Origin: Bradyrhizobium sp. Ghvi
GTDB lineage: Bacteria; Pseudomonadota; Alphaproteobacteria; Rhizobiales; Xanthobacteraceae
Length of the DNA: 64,000 nt
NCBI RefSeq assembly: GCF_900115265.1
Contig: NZ_FOVU01000005.1
Coordinates: forward strand, 248,001-312,000
Direction of reading: 5' to 3'
Positions within the stretch are counted from its first letter, which is position 1, and each line of letters opens with the position of its first letter. The notes under the pieces are model-generated. The model was not told the origin of the DNA. It made no database searches and saw only the letters and a list, made by a program, of their open reading frames with translations. The translations under genes and the position numbers were made by a program. This document shows, piece after piece, positions 50,216-58,223 of the stretch.

Positions 50216-50500
50216 ATGATCTTCAACGTCAAGCGTCTTGGGCTGGTCGTGGCGGTGGCCCTGTCGACCGCCGCACCATTGTCGCTGCACACTTCGTCCT
50301 CAACACTTCCATCAGTCTCAATCGACCGCGCTGAAGCGAGGGTAGGGCGACCGCTGACTCCGATGAGCGTCGCCGGCGTGAACCGCAGAGTACACCGTCG
50401 CGCGTATTACGGCGCAGCGGCGGTCGGTGCTGCCGGGGCTTACGGCGCGTATGGCTACCGGAGGGCCTGCGGATATTATCCGTATCCGCCTTGCTATTGA
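50216..50500 (+). CDS. Small secreted Tyr/Gly/Ala-rich protein
   Basis: This 94-residue exported protein starts at ATG 50216, preceded by GGGAGG. Residues 1-25 form a Sec signal (MIFNVKRLGLVVAVALSTAA). The mature part has SIDRAEARVGRPLTPMSVAG and then NRRVHRRAYYGAAAVGAAGA and a Tyr/Pro end (YGYRRACGYYPYPPCY). Such Tyr/Gly-rich small envelope proteins are frequent in Bradyrhizobium; no role is known. It has its own promoter region of 190 bases. It stands alone after the giant repeat gene, with a hairpin repeat at 50584-50605 downstream. Confidence 0.75.
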   Translation: MIFNVKRLGLVVAVALSTAAPLSLHTSSSTLPSVSIDRAEARVGRPLTPMSVAGVNRRVHRRAYYGAAAVGAAGAYGAYGYRRACGYYPYPPCY

Positions 50501-50583
50501 GGCAAGCGAGGTCTGCGACGGCGAGCAACCGACACGATAAGCGCATATGGTGTCCAGGATGCTGCGGCATCGTCAGTGAGCTT

Positions 50584-50605
50584 CCTCTCCCGCTTGCGGG
50601 AGGGG
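50584..50605. repeat. Short REP-like hairpin
   Basis: The arms CCTCTCCCGC (50584-50593) and GCGGGAGGGG (50596-50605) pair with one G-U wobble and a two-base loop. The core is the same as in the elements near 62343 and 62463. It lies 83 bases after the gene stop at 50500 and probably ends that transcript. Confidence 0.55.
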
Positions 50606-50756
50606 GGCGCCGATCACGGCACCGACGATTCATTCCCAAGGCGCGAAATTGGTCGACAGGCGCGGGAGGACAGGTGTCCGACCGCATTCGGACACGAAAG
50701 ATCAAACCGCCGGGCCGGTGATTTCGAGCGACTGCCCGAACTCCGGAATACCGCTT

Positions 50757-50837
50757 CTAGAGGACAAGCCCCAGCACCAGCCACGTGGCAACAGACAAGC
50801 AGATGCCGATTCCCAAATACGGCAATGCCGTGCGCAT
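50757..50837 (-). CDS. 26-residue single-helix membrane peptide
   Basis: A short gene runs from ATG 50837 to TAG 50757-50759. A strong ribosome site (GAGGAG) ends six to seven bases before the ATG. The peptide begins MRTALPYLGIGIC and is one hydrophobic helix of about 20 residues (LSVATWLVLGLVL at the end) with only Arg2 as a charged residue. This is the usual appearance of tiny membrane proteins such as KdpF-type or cytochrome-oxidase accessory peptides; no family is recognised. It lies alone in the 636-base gap between 50500 and 51137, and no larger gene was found on this stretch. Confidence 0.5.
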   Translation of the reverse strand: MRTALPYLGIGICLSVATWLVLGLVL

Positions 50838-50937
50838 GGTCACTCCTCGATTCCGAGACGCGACGAGAACATGCTCAGATACGCGTATTCGGGGCGGCAG
50901 CCCTATATTCCATGCGATGTATGAGCTTCAGCGTGGT

Positions 50938-51016
50938 ACGGCATAAGACGCGCATATTTAATTTGACTTTAAATGCAGTCAAAATTATATGTATTTCAAT
51001 TAATTATTATGTTTAA
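50938..51016. promoter_or_regulatory. AT-rich stretch upstream of the 51-55 kb gene unit
   Basis: About 80 bases (from GGTACGGCATAAGACG to TGTTTAATTTGAGC) are mainly A and T, whereas most of the window is above 60% GC. It includes TTTAATTTGACTTTAAATG and TTCAATTAATTATTATG. No exact -35/-10 pair was fixed. It lies 120-200 bases before ATG 51137 and probably carries its promoter or a nucleoid-protein binding site. Confidence 0.45.
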
Positions 51017-51136
51017 TTTGAGCGCCTCGCGGCGCCGCAACATCATTATGTGCGGGTGTTCTGATCGAGTGCCGAAACCATGCAAACAGGCTGGGCGATT
51101 GCTCCATTGGAGTTGCTCTTGAGAAAGGCGTGATAC

Positions 51137-52771
51137 ATGCGCCGATCAATCGATATTACACCCAGGGATCGAGAAAACATCCGGATAGAAGATGCGGCGG
51201 GCGCCGCTGAGCTCGGCCACGGGTCGCCCGAGACGGACAGATGGGCCGCAAGGGATGACTCGACGATCTGCGGTTCACCGACCGAACGCTGTGGTGAGAC
51301 CGAGGATGTCGATCTGGAGGGGGTAACGTCGGGTAGTTCGCTCCTTGCGGCTGTCGTTCTGGTCCCCCTCATCTTCATTGCGATAGCCCTGCTCGGTGCG
51401 CTCGGCCCGTTCAAGGCGCAAACGGCCCTGGACACGATGCACATCGACGGCGGAAGCGCCGCCGGACTCGACCGGCAGCCTGAGATCGGGACCGGATCGC
51501 TCGCACTCCCTGACAGCGAAACCTCCGAGGCCCTGATGCAGGCAGTCTCGGCAAGCACGGCGGCACCTCGACCACGGCTCGAGGCCGACGCTCCGCGCAG
51601 TGACGGACTCGCCGGTGACCTCGCCGGTGCGCGCAGGGAGCTTGAAGAGGCGGACCAGCGCACGCACGCAGCGGAACGTGCCACGGAGGATCTGCAGCAG
51701 TCTCTTCAACATGAGCAAGCCCGCAGCGCGACGCTCGCAGACGAACTTGCCGGAACCCGCCGCGAAATCGAGGCCCGTATCGCGCAGGCACGCGATGCGG
51801 ACGAGGTGGCCGCGCAGCAGAGAGATGCGGCGGCGCGAGAGATCAATGAGCTGCAGCGATCCCTGCAGCAGGAGCAGGAAAAGAGCGCCGTCCTGGCGGA
51901 GCAAGCGAGCGCCGCGCAGACGGTAGCGGCACGCGCTGAGCAAGAACGCTACGAGGCGCAGGCACGTGCCGCGGCACTCGCGAGCGAGCTTGCCGGCATG
52001 ACTCACGGATCGGCCACGGCCGACGGTGCGGCGACCGAGCAGAGCGAGGCGGCGGGCAGGGAGATCGCGGAATTGCGGCAGTCCTTGCAGCAGGAGCGCG
52101 AAAGGAACGCTGCCCTCGCGCAACAGGAGGACGCCGCGCGGTCGGCAACGACGGATGCTGAGCAACAACGCCGTGCTCTCGGAGAGGCCCAGGCTCACGC
52201 TGCCGCGCTGGAAGGCAAACTTGCGCAAGCGCGCGGGGACATCGAAATCCTGAACGGGCGTTTGCGCGAGGCGAGCGATGCAGCCTCGCAGCAGAGACAG
52301 GCAGCGAACCGAGAGATTGACGAACTGCGGCAGTCGCTGGAACGGGAGCGGAGCAGGACTGATGCCAGGGAGAGAGACATCGCCTCGGTATCCCTCCCCA
52401 CCGACAAGGGCGCCCCGGCGTCGCAAATAAACGGCGGCCCGATCTTGTCGACGGCGAAGAACGTGACCGCAGCGGAGCCGCCGACGAGTCCAGCTCAAGA
52501 CGAGGTGGAGGCCCGATTGATCCCGCGTGCCAGAGCGTTGCTCGATCAGGGCAATATCGGTGCAGCGCGGATCGTACTTGAGCTCGCTGCTGAGAAGAAT
52601 ATTGCGCAGGCAACCTTCATGCTCGCGGAGACATACGATCCAGCGGTTCTGTCCGCGTGGGGTGCTTATGGAACGCGCGGCGAGACGGCCAAGGCGCGAG
52701 ATCTCTACGCGAAGGCGCAGAGGAGCGGTATTCGCGCAGCTAGAGAACGACTGGATGCATTGGATCACTGA
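51137..52771 (+). CDS. Membrane-anchored coiled-coil protein with C-terminal Sel1-like repeats
   Basis: This 544-residue protein has a cytoplasmic N-terminus (about 1-66), a single membrane helix at about 67-92 (SSLLAAVVLVPLIFIAIALL), then a long coiled coil from about 145 to 425. Heptads carry repeating ELQRSLQQEQEK, ELRQSLQQERERN and ELRQSLERERSR units spaced about 70-90 residues apart. The final 85 residues (LIPRARALLDQGNIGAARIV, ATFMLAETYDP and AKARDLYAKAQRSG) are Sel1/TPR-like. The architecture suggests an envelope scaffold. ATG 51137 is the natural start. It leads a run of four + strand genes with the TAXI receptor 61 bases on. Function unknown. Confidence 0.75.
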   Translation: MRRSIDITPRDRENIRIEDAAGAAELGHGSPETDRWAARDDSTICGSPTERCGETEDVDLEGVTSGSSLLAAVVLVPLIFIAIALLGALGPFKAQTALDTMHIDGGSAAGLDRQPEIGTGSLALPDSETSEALMQAVSASTAAPRPRLEADAPRSDGLAGDLAGARRELEEADQRTHAAERATEDLQQSLQHEQARSATLADELAGTRREIEARIAQARDADEVAAQQRDAAAREINELQRSLQQEQEKSAVLAEQASAAQTVAARAEQERYEAQARAAALASELAGMTHGSATADGAATEQSEAAGREIAELRQSLQQERERNAALAQQEDAARSATTDAEQQRRALGEAQAHAAALEGKLAQARGDIEILNGRLREASDAASQQRQAANREIDELRQSLERERSRTDARERDIASVSLPTDKGAPASQINGGPILSTAKNVTAAEPPTSPAQDEVEARLIPRARALLDQGNIGAARIVLELAAEKNIAQATFMLAETYDPAVLSAWGAYGTRGETAKARDLYAKAQRSGIRAARERLDALDH

Positions 52772-52832
52772 GAGTGGGCTTGCACTGATGCTGGGACGAG
52801 TCGTTGCAGTGGGTAGTCCGGAAGGGAAGGAC

Positions 52833-53876
52833 ATGAACAAAGTGACAAGATCGCTCTCCTCGCTCCTGCTCGCCACGCTGGTGCCGATTGCCGTGCTGAT
52901 TCAACCGGCTTGCCTGGAAGCACAAACCGCAAGATCCGCCAAGGCGGATGCACAAATGGTTCGACGGCCGCTGCCACAGGAGAGGGAAAAGGATCGGATG
53001 AACGCCTGGACCGTCGGGCTCGCCGGCGGCCTGCTCGAGGGCGCGCCGATCCGCCTCGCGGCAGAAATGGCCCGTGTCGTCGATGACGGAGCGGAGCTGC
53101 ATCTCCTGCCGATCGTCACCCGGGGCGCCACCGACAATCTGAATGCGTTGCTTTATTTGCGCGGTGTGGATACCGCGATCATCAATTCCGACGCGCTCGA
53201 CGAGTACAAGCTTCAGGTTCCGCAGATCCAAAGCCGCATCACCTACCTGCTCAATCTGTTTCCGTCCGAGTTGCACATCTTCGCACGGCCGGAGATCACG
53301 AGCCTGCAGGACCTTGCCGGCAAGAAAGTGAACTTCAATACCCAGGGCACCGCAGCGGCCTATTCCGGACCGATGATCTTCAGCCGCCTCGGCATCGACG
53401 TCGACAAGACGTTCATTCCGCACCAGCTTGCCCTGGAACAGATGCGAAAGGGGGAGATCTCGGCGGTCGTGTTCATCACGTCGAAGCCCGTCGATGCCTT
53501 CGTGCGCGGTCGTTGGGAGGCGGGATTCAAGTTTTTGCCGGTCCACTACGACAGGAGATTCGAGGACTATTATCTGCCCGCGACCCTGGACTCGACCGAG
53601 TATCCCAATCTGATCAAGCAGGGCGATCGGGTCTCGACCATCGCGGTCCCGACAGCGCTCGTTGCGTTTAACTGGCGGCCAGGCTCGAATCGCTATCAAC
53701 GCGTGGCGCGCCTCGTCGACTACCTGTTCTCGCGGATTGACCGTCTGCAGGCGGCAGGCTTTGATCCGAAATGGCGGTCGATCAATCTTGCTGCAACCAT
53801 CCCGGGACTCACCCGCTTCCAGGCCGCGCAGGAATGGCTGGATCGCCAGGCGCGCAGTGCCCAGGCGAAGCCATGA
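52833..53876 (+). CDS. Orphan TAXI-family TRAP-type solute receptor
   Basis: This 347-residue periplasmic binding-protein-like gene starts at ATG 52833, with GAAGGGAAGG upstream. Signal peptide about 1-30 (SLSSLLLATLVPIAVLIQPA). TAXI receptor landmarks are GLAGGLLEGAPIRLAAEMAR, YLRGVDTAIINSDAL, PSELHIFARPEITSLQDLAG, GKKVNFNTQGTAAAYSG and ALVAFNWRPGSN. These proteins normally deliver ligands to a TRAP DctQM permease, but none is encoded next to it. The nearest TRAP permease (58224) has its own DctP. A sensor role, or a permease elsewhere, is likely. It overlaps the next gene by ATGA. Confidence 0.8.
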   Translation: MNKVTRSLSSLLLATLVPIAVLIQPACLEAQTARSAKADAQMVRRPLPQEREKDRMNAWTVGLAGGLLEGAPIRLAAEMARVVDDGAELHLLPIVTRGATDNLNALLYLRGVDTAIINSDALDEYKLQVPQIQSRITYLLNLFPSELHIFARPEITSLQDLAGKKVNFNTQGTAAAYSGPMIFSRLGIDVDKTFIPHQLALEQMRKGEISAVVFITSKPVDAFVRGRWEAGFKFLPVHYDRRFEDYYLPATLDSTEYPNLIKQGDRVSTIAVPTALVAFNWRPGSNRYQRVARLVDYLFSRIDRLQAAGFDPKWRSINLAATIPGLTRFQAAQEWLDRQARSAQAKP

Positions 53877-54502
53877 AGACTCCCGTTGCTCCGCTCGTGG
53901 TCACCTTCAACGTTGCGTGCGGAATTGCCTACGCGCAAAGCGCGCCCGGTTCCATGGAATCACCTCGGGCTTGTCCGGCGATGGACGGATCGGCTCGGCT
54001 GGAATGTCTTCGAGATTCATCACGCGAGTCGCCACCGCCTGCCCGGCGGGTGTCCGACGATAACTGGCTGGTCAGCGAGACCACCTCGCCGGTTGACTAT
54101 TCGCCGATCGTCACGGCCACCACATCCTCTGTCAGCGGCTCCGATGGACCCGCGATGCAGCTCGCAATCCACTGCCGCAAAGGCCGCACGGAAGTCACGG
54201 TCGCCGGAGCGGCGCTGTCTCGGAGCGCCAACGAATACGTCATCTCCTTTCGGCTGAATGCGGATACGCCGATTCAGCTCGCAGCAGCCTCGCCGTCATT
54301 CGGCTCCGGCGTCGCTTTCGGAGGCGACGTCGTAAAGTTGCTGAGCACGCTACCCGAGGACGGTCACATCGTTGTGCGCCTTTTCACCCGCACTGGTCCG
54401 GTGCAAGACGGACAATTCTTGCTCAGCGGATTCGAAAATGTACGCAAGAAAATGGCGGCTGCATGCAAATGGCCACATGTCGTCGCCAGGCCGGGAAGGT
54501 GA
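53873..54502 (+). CDS. VasI/TagO-like periplasmic protein
   Basis: This 209-residue exported protein starts at ATG 53873 inside the TAXI stop (ATGA). Signal peptide about 1-20 (VAPLVVTFNVACGIAYA). The N-terminal CPAMDGSARLECLRD and the DNWLVSETTSPVDYSPIVTA block match the opening of the type VI secretion accessory family VasI/TagO. LAIHCRKGRTEVTVAG and FRLNADTPIQLA follow as in the family, and the end is KKMAAACKWP. No other T6SS gene is near, and VasI-like domains also occur outside T6SS. It is the third gene of the 51-55 kb unit; its job may be to work with the orphan receptor. Confidence 0.65.
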   Translation: MKTPVAPLVVTFNVACGIAYAQSAPGSMESPRACPAMDGSARLECLRDSSRESPPPARRVSDDNWLVSETTSPVDYSPIVTATTSSVSGSDGPAMQLAIHCRKGRTEVTVAGAALSRSANEYVISFRLNADTPIQLAAASPSFGSGVAFGGDVVKLLSTLPEDGHIVVRLFTRTGPVQDGQFLLSGFENVRKKMAAACKWPHVVARPGR

Positions 54503-54527
54503 TAGTCAGGGAACGAGGAGACGCAAG

Positions 54528-55145
54528 ATGATCAATCTGAAGTTGGCGATGGCAATGATCGGCGGCGTGGCAATGCTGCTCCTGGTCGGCTCACGCGCGC
54601 AGGCGCAGCTCGACAACCTGGCGATCGCCCACGCGAGCGAGAAGAACCAGGCGAACAATCAGAAGCAACCGACCAGACAGATGCGGACGAGCAAGCCGGG
54701 GCAGACACGCGCGGGCGCGCAAACCCCTGCGACCAGGGCGGCGCTGGATCAGGCGACAAAATCCGAGATCGCCAAGAAGCCGCATCAGCTGATATTGCAG
54801 GTCAATTCTAATGACCCCGCTACGATGAACCTGGTCCTCAACAACGCGACCAACGTCGCCGAATACTACCACGACCTCGGTGAGGCAGTGTCAATCGAGG
54901 TCGTCACCTTTGGTCCTGGCCTCCACATGCTGCGCGATGACACTTCGCCGGTAAAGCCGCGCATCGAAGTGCTCGCGATGAGCCATCCCGAAATCTCTTT
55001 CAAAGCCTGCGGCAATACCCGGGAAAACATGCGCAAGGCGGAAAACAAGGACATCAGCCTGATTCCGCAGGCGACCGTCGTCAAATCTGGTGTCGTGCGC
55101 GTCATGGAGCTGCAGGAGCAGGGATGGACCTATGTCAAACCTTGA
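54528..55145 (+). CDS. DsrE/F-like periplasmic protein
   Basis: This 205-residue protein starts at ATG 54528, with GAGGAG upstream. Signal peptide about 1-27 (LAMAMIGGVAMLLLVGSRAQ). A Gln/Asn/Lys-rich linker (30-75) leads to a DsrE-like alpha/beta domain. Signatures are HQLILQVNSNDPATMNLVLN, DLGEAVSIEVVTFGPGLHML and the Cys-containing SFKACGNTRENMRKAEN. DsrE-type proteins bind or transfer sulfur on a conserved Cys, and Cys in KACGNT is in the expected loop; periplasmic members are poorly known. It is the last gene of the four-gene run, 26 bases after the VasI-like gene. Possibly related to the sulfur oxidation theme, which is speculative. Confidence 0.7.
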   Translation: MINLKLAMAMIGGVAMLLLVGSRAQAQLDNLAIAHASEKNQANNQKQPTRQMRTSKPGQTRAGAQTPATRAALDQATKSEIAKKPHQLILQVNSNDPATMNLVLNNATNVAEYYHDLGEAVSIEVVTFGPGLHMLRDDTSPVKPRIEVLAMSHPEISFKACGNTRENMRKAENKDISLIPQATVVKSGVVRVMELQEQGWTYVKP

Positions 55146-55268
55146 GGTTCGCCGGCAGGTTTGGCCGCCGGATCCATAGCTAGAGCATCATGGAGCAGGG
55201 ACCTCGACTCCGATGATCGTCAGAGCGAGTGTCAGCGGCGTGCCAGAAGTTGGCCACGAGGCCCCGCC

Positions 55269-56012
55269 TTAAAACTGATACCGCCGTAAGCCCCCATCCA
55301 CCGGGATCACCGTGCCGGTGATGTAGCGCGCCACGGGCGAGGCCAGGAATACCGCGAGCGCGGCGAGGTCTTCCGGTTCGCCCCAATAGCCGACCGGAAT
55401 CTCCTCCTCGGCAAAACGCTCGCGATAATCCTCGGGATAGTTGCGGCGGATCTGCTCGCTCATGATGCGGCCGGGCGGGATGCAGTTGATGGTGATGCCG
55501 TGCTCGCCGATTTCGCGCGACAGTCCCTTGGCCCAGGCGTGCACGGCGGCCTTCGCCGCAAACGCGGCGTTGAGGCCCTCCGGCTCGGACTTGCCGGTGA
55601 TGTTGACGATGCGGCCCCATTTGCGTTCGATCATCTGCGGCAAGAGCGCGTGTGCGATGCGGCGATAACTGGTGAAGTTGAGCGCGATCGCCTCGTCCCA
55701 TTTGCTGTCGGGCGCATCGACGGGGAGAGGGCGGCTGCCGCCGGCATTGTTGACGAGGATGTCGACATGACCGAGCTCCTTCAGCGCGAAGGTGGCGATC
55801 CGCTCGGCGGCGTCCTTGGCCATCACGTCCTGCTCGAGCGGGGTGATCAGGCCGCCGCCGACTTCCGTTACCAGCTCGGCCAGCAGGTCGGTGCGGCGCG
55901 CCACGCCGACGACGCGGACGCCTTCGGCCGCCAGGCCCTTGGCGATGGCACGGCCGATGCCGATGCTCGCTCCGGTGACAACAGCGGTTTTCGATTTGAG
56001 GCCGAGGTCCAT
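55269..56012 (-). CDS. SDR-family protein lacking the catalytic Tyr
   Basis: This 247-residue short-chain dehydrogenase fold protein starts at ATG 56012. The cofactor motif TGASIGIGRAIAKG and NNAGG are normal, and LVNNAGGSRPLPVDAPDSKW is typical. At the active site the sequence is NITGKSEPEGLNAAFAAKAA. The Lys is present, but the residue four before it, where Tyr should be, is Ala, and the usual Ser pair is replaced by TG. The C-terminus PVDGGLRRYQF is normal. Either this is a non-canonical SDR using another acid/base or a non-catalytic binder. Divergent from tam over 143 bases; its role is unknown. Confidence 0.85.
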   Translation of the reverse strand: MDLGLKSKTAVVTGASIGIGRAIAKGLAAEGVRVVGVARRTDLLAELVTEVGGGLITPLEQDVMAKDAAERIATFALKELGHVDILVNNAGGSRPLPVDAPDSKWDEAIALNFTSYRRIAHALLPQMIERKWGRIVNITGKSEPEGLNAAFAAKAAVHAWAKGLSREIGEHGITINCIPPGRIMSEQIRRNYPEDYRERFAEEEIPVGYWGEPEDLAALAVFLASPVARYITGTVIPVDGGLRRYQF

Positions 56013-56155
56013 GGTCACACGCTCTCTTGGTGGTTCTTGCTTTTTGCTTTCGTTTCCCGCCCGTCTCGCCGGCTTTGCGAATTTGCCTGGGCAGGACGAG
56101 CAGTGGTAACCAAGAGCGACAGCGAAGGAAACACCAAAAAGAAAAGGCTCGACCG

Positions 56156-56926
56156 ATGGTCTGGGATCCGCAGCAATATCTGAAATTCTCCGGCCACCGG
56201 CTTCGGCCCGCCGTGGACCTGCTGATGCGAATTCCGGATATCGGCCCGCATGCGGTCGCTGATCTCGGCGCGGGCGCCGGTAACGTGACAAAATTGATCA
56301 AGGAGCGCTGGCCCTCGGCCGCCGTGACCGGCGTCGAGGGCTCGGCCGAGATGGTTGCCGCCGGGCGCAAAGCCGCGCCCGAAGTGGAATGGTCACACGA
56401 AGATCTCGGCCATTGGCGTCCCGCAAAGCAATACGACGTCGTCTATTCCAATGCCGCACTGCACTGGCTGCCCAATCATGCGGCACTATTTCCGTCGGTT
56501 ATGGAGAGGGTCGCGCCCGGCGGGATCCTTGCGGTGCAGATGCCGCGCAATTTCCTGGCGCCATCGCATGTCCTGATCGGCGAGACCGCTCTGGACGGGC
56601 CATGGCGATCCAAGGTCGAGCACCTCGTCACGCCGCCGCCGATCGAGGGCCCGGCCTTCTATCACGACGTGCTCGCGCCGCTGTCTCAGAATATCGACAT
56701 CTGGGAGACCGAATATCTTCAGGTGCTGGAAGGCGAAAATCCCGTGAAGGAATGGACCAAGGGCACCTGGCTGACGCGCTACCTCGACGTGCTCGAGGGC
56801 GACGAGAAGGCCGCGTTCGAAGCCGCCTATGGGATGCGGGTTGCAAAGGCCTATCCGAAGAATGCGGCGGGGCAGACCCTGTTCCCGTTCCGGCGGCTGT
56901 TCATGGTCGCCCAGCGCAAAGGTTAA
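56156..56926 (+). CDS. tam: Trans-aconitate 2-methyltransferase
   Basis: This 256-residue SAM-dependent enzyme has the Tam opening MVWDPQQYLKFSGHRLRPAV, which matches the family closely. The SAM motif is VADLGAGAGNVTKLIKERWP. NAALHWLPNHAALFPSVMER and VQMPRNFLAPSHVLI follow, as in Tam. It methylates trans-aconitate, a citrate-cycle inhibitor, in the cytoplasm. Start ATG 56156 was preferred because it starts the conserved block; upstream in-frame residues are shadow. It stands alone on the + strand, 143 bases from the divergent SDR gene. Confidence 0.9.
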   Translation: MVWDPQQYLKFSGHRLRPAVDLLMRIPDIGPHAVADLGAGAGNVTKLIKERWPSAAVTGVEGSAEMVAAGRKAAPEVEWSHEDLGHWRPAKQYDVVYSNAALHWLPNHAALFPSVMERVAPGGILAVQMPRNFLAPSHVLIGETALDGPWRSKVEHLVTPPPIEGPAFYHDVLAPLSQNIDIWETEYLQVLEGENPVKEWTKGTWLTRYLDVLEGDEKAAFEAAYGMRVAKAYPKNAAGQTLFPFRRLFMVAQRKG

Positions 56927-57141
56927 CGACCTTTGGCAATGCGACATAAGCGCTCGCTCGATCGCGATGAAGCGGGCGCTGGGTTGCGCATGCGACCGCC
57001 GTCAAGCTAGCCTGCCTGCGGCATAGCTTCGCTGTGGCAAATTGGGCTTAGGTCTAGTTGTTCGGGGTCCGGATTGCTGCCACTACTGAAATCCTAAAAA
57101 CAAAAAGAATCCGGTTTCCTGGGTTGTTGGGGAGGTCTTTC

Positions 57142-58143
57142 ATGCGCAAACTGCTCTTTGCGGCCGCTGCGGCCGCGTTCGCTCTGGCTCCGGCCGTTGC
57201 TCAGGCCCAGAGCCCGATCATCATCAAGTTCAGCCACGTTGTCGCCAACGACACTCCGAAGGGCAAGGGCGCGCTGAAGTTCAAGGAGCTTGCCGAGAAG
57301 TACACCGACGGCAAGGTCAAGGTCGAAGTCTATCCGAACTCCTCGCTCTACAAGGACAAGGAAGAGATCGAGGCGCTGCAACTCGGATCGGTGCAGATGC
57401 TGGCGCCTTCGACCGCGAAATTCGCCCCGCTCGGCATCAAGGAATTCGAGGCGCTCGATCTGCCCTGGCTGTTCAAGGACGAGGCGACCTATTCCGCCGC
57501 GATGAAGGGCACGGTCGGCAAGTGGTTGTTCCAGAAGCTGGAGACCAAGGGCATCACCGGACTCGCCTATTGGGACAACGGTTTCCACATGGTGTCCTCG
57601 AACCGACCGCTGATCAAGCCGGAGGATTTCAAGGGTCTGAAATTCCGCATCTCCGGATCCAAGATCGCCGACCAGTATTTCCGCCTGATGGGCTCGATCC
57701 CGCAGATCATGGCGTTCTCGGAAGTCTATCAGGCGCTGCAGACCGGCGTCGTCGACGGCTGCGAGAACACGGCGTCGAATTATCTCACGCAGAAATTCTA
57801 TGAAGTGCAGAAGGACATCACCGTGTCCTATCACGCGCATCTGCAATACGCCGTCATCGTCAATTCGAAATTCTGGTCGGGCCTGCCGCCTGATATCCGC
57901 ACCCAGCTCGAGAAGGCGATGGCGGATGCAACCGACTATACCAACCAGATCGCGCATCAGGAGAACGAGGACGCGCTGGCCGAGATCAAGAAGTCGGGCA
58001 AGACCACGCTGCACTATCTGACCGATGCCGATCGCAAGGCCTGGCAGGAAGCGATGCAGCCGACCTATAAATGGGCCAAGGGCCGGGTCGGGCAGGAGGT
58101 GCTCGATCTCGTCGCCAAGGAACTCGACGTCAAGATGAATTGA
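57142..58143 (+). CDS. TRAP transporter substrate-binding protein, DctP type
   Basis: This 333-residue periplasmic receptor starts at ATG 57142, with GGGGAGG upstream. The Sec signal is MRKLLFAAAAAAFALAPAVA, cleaved near AQA. Mature part: IIIKFSHVVANDTPKGKGAL, KVKVEVYPNSSLYKDKEEIE, LGIKEFEALDLPWLFKDEAT, then LKFRISGSKIADQYFRLMGS with the conserved Arg that binds the ligand carboxylate. DctP-type proteins capture C4-dicarboxylates or related organic acids. The fused permease gene follows after a hairpin at 58168-58199. The spacing and hairpin allow receptor mRNA to be made in excess. Confidence 0.92.
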   Translation: MRKLLFAAAAAAFALAPAVAQAQSPIIIKFSHVVANDTPKGKGALKFKELAEKYTDGKVKVEVYPNSSLYKDKEEIEALQLGSVQMLAPSTAKFAPLGIKEFEALDLPWLFKDEATYSAAMKGTVGKWLFQKLETKGITGLAYWDNGFHMVSSNRPLIKPEDFKGLKFRISGSKIADQYFRLMGSIPQIMAFSEVYQALQTGVVDGCENTASNYLTQKFYEVQKDITVSYHAHLQYAVIVNSKFWSGLPPDIRTQLEKAMADATDYTNQIAHQENEDALAEIKKSGKTTLHYLTDADRKAWQEAMQPTYKWAKGRVGQEVLDLVAKELDVKMN

Positions 58144-58167
58144 CGCGTTGTCCGGGAGAACAAGACG

Positions 58168-58199
58168 AACGGTCGGGAGTGCATGCACTCCCGGCCGTT
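58168..58199 (+). terminator. Partial terminator/attenuator between receptor and permease genes
   Basis: AACGGTCGGGAGTGC (58168-58182) and GCACTCCCGGCCGTT (58185-58199) form a 15-bp stem with one G-U pair and a two-base loop, followed by TCG rather than a long T tract. The centre CGGGAGTGCATGCACTCCCG is a perfect 20-base palindrome. Lying between dctP and dctQM, it probably protects or attenuates the message so that the receptor is made in excess of the permease. Confidence 0.65.
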
Positions 58200-58223
58200 T
58201 CGTATCGATAGGGGGACTCTGAT

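Noticed and set aside
51275..52876. A 533-codon minus-strand frame
   Set aside because: It is the complement of a repetitive coiled-coil gene, and periodic codons keep the opposite strand open.
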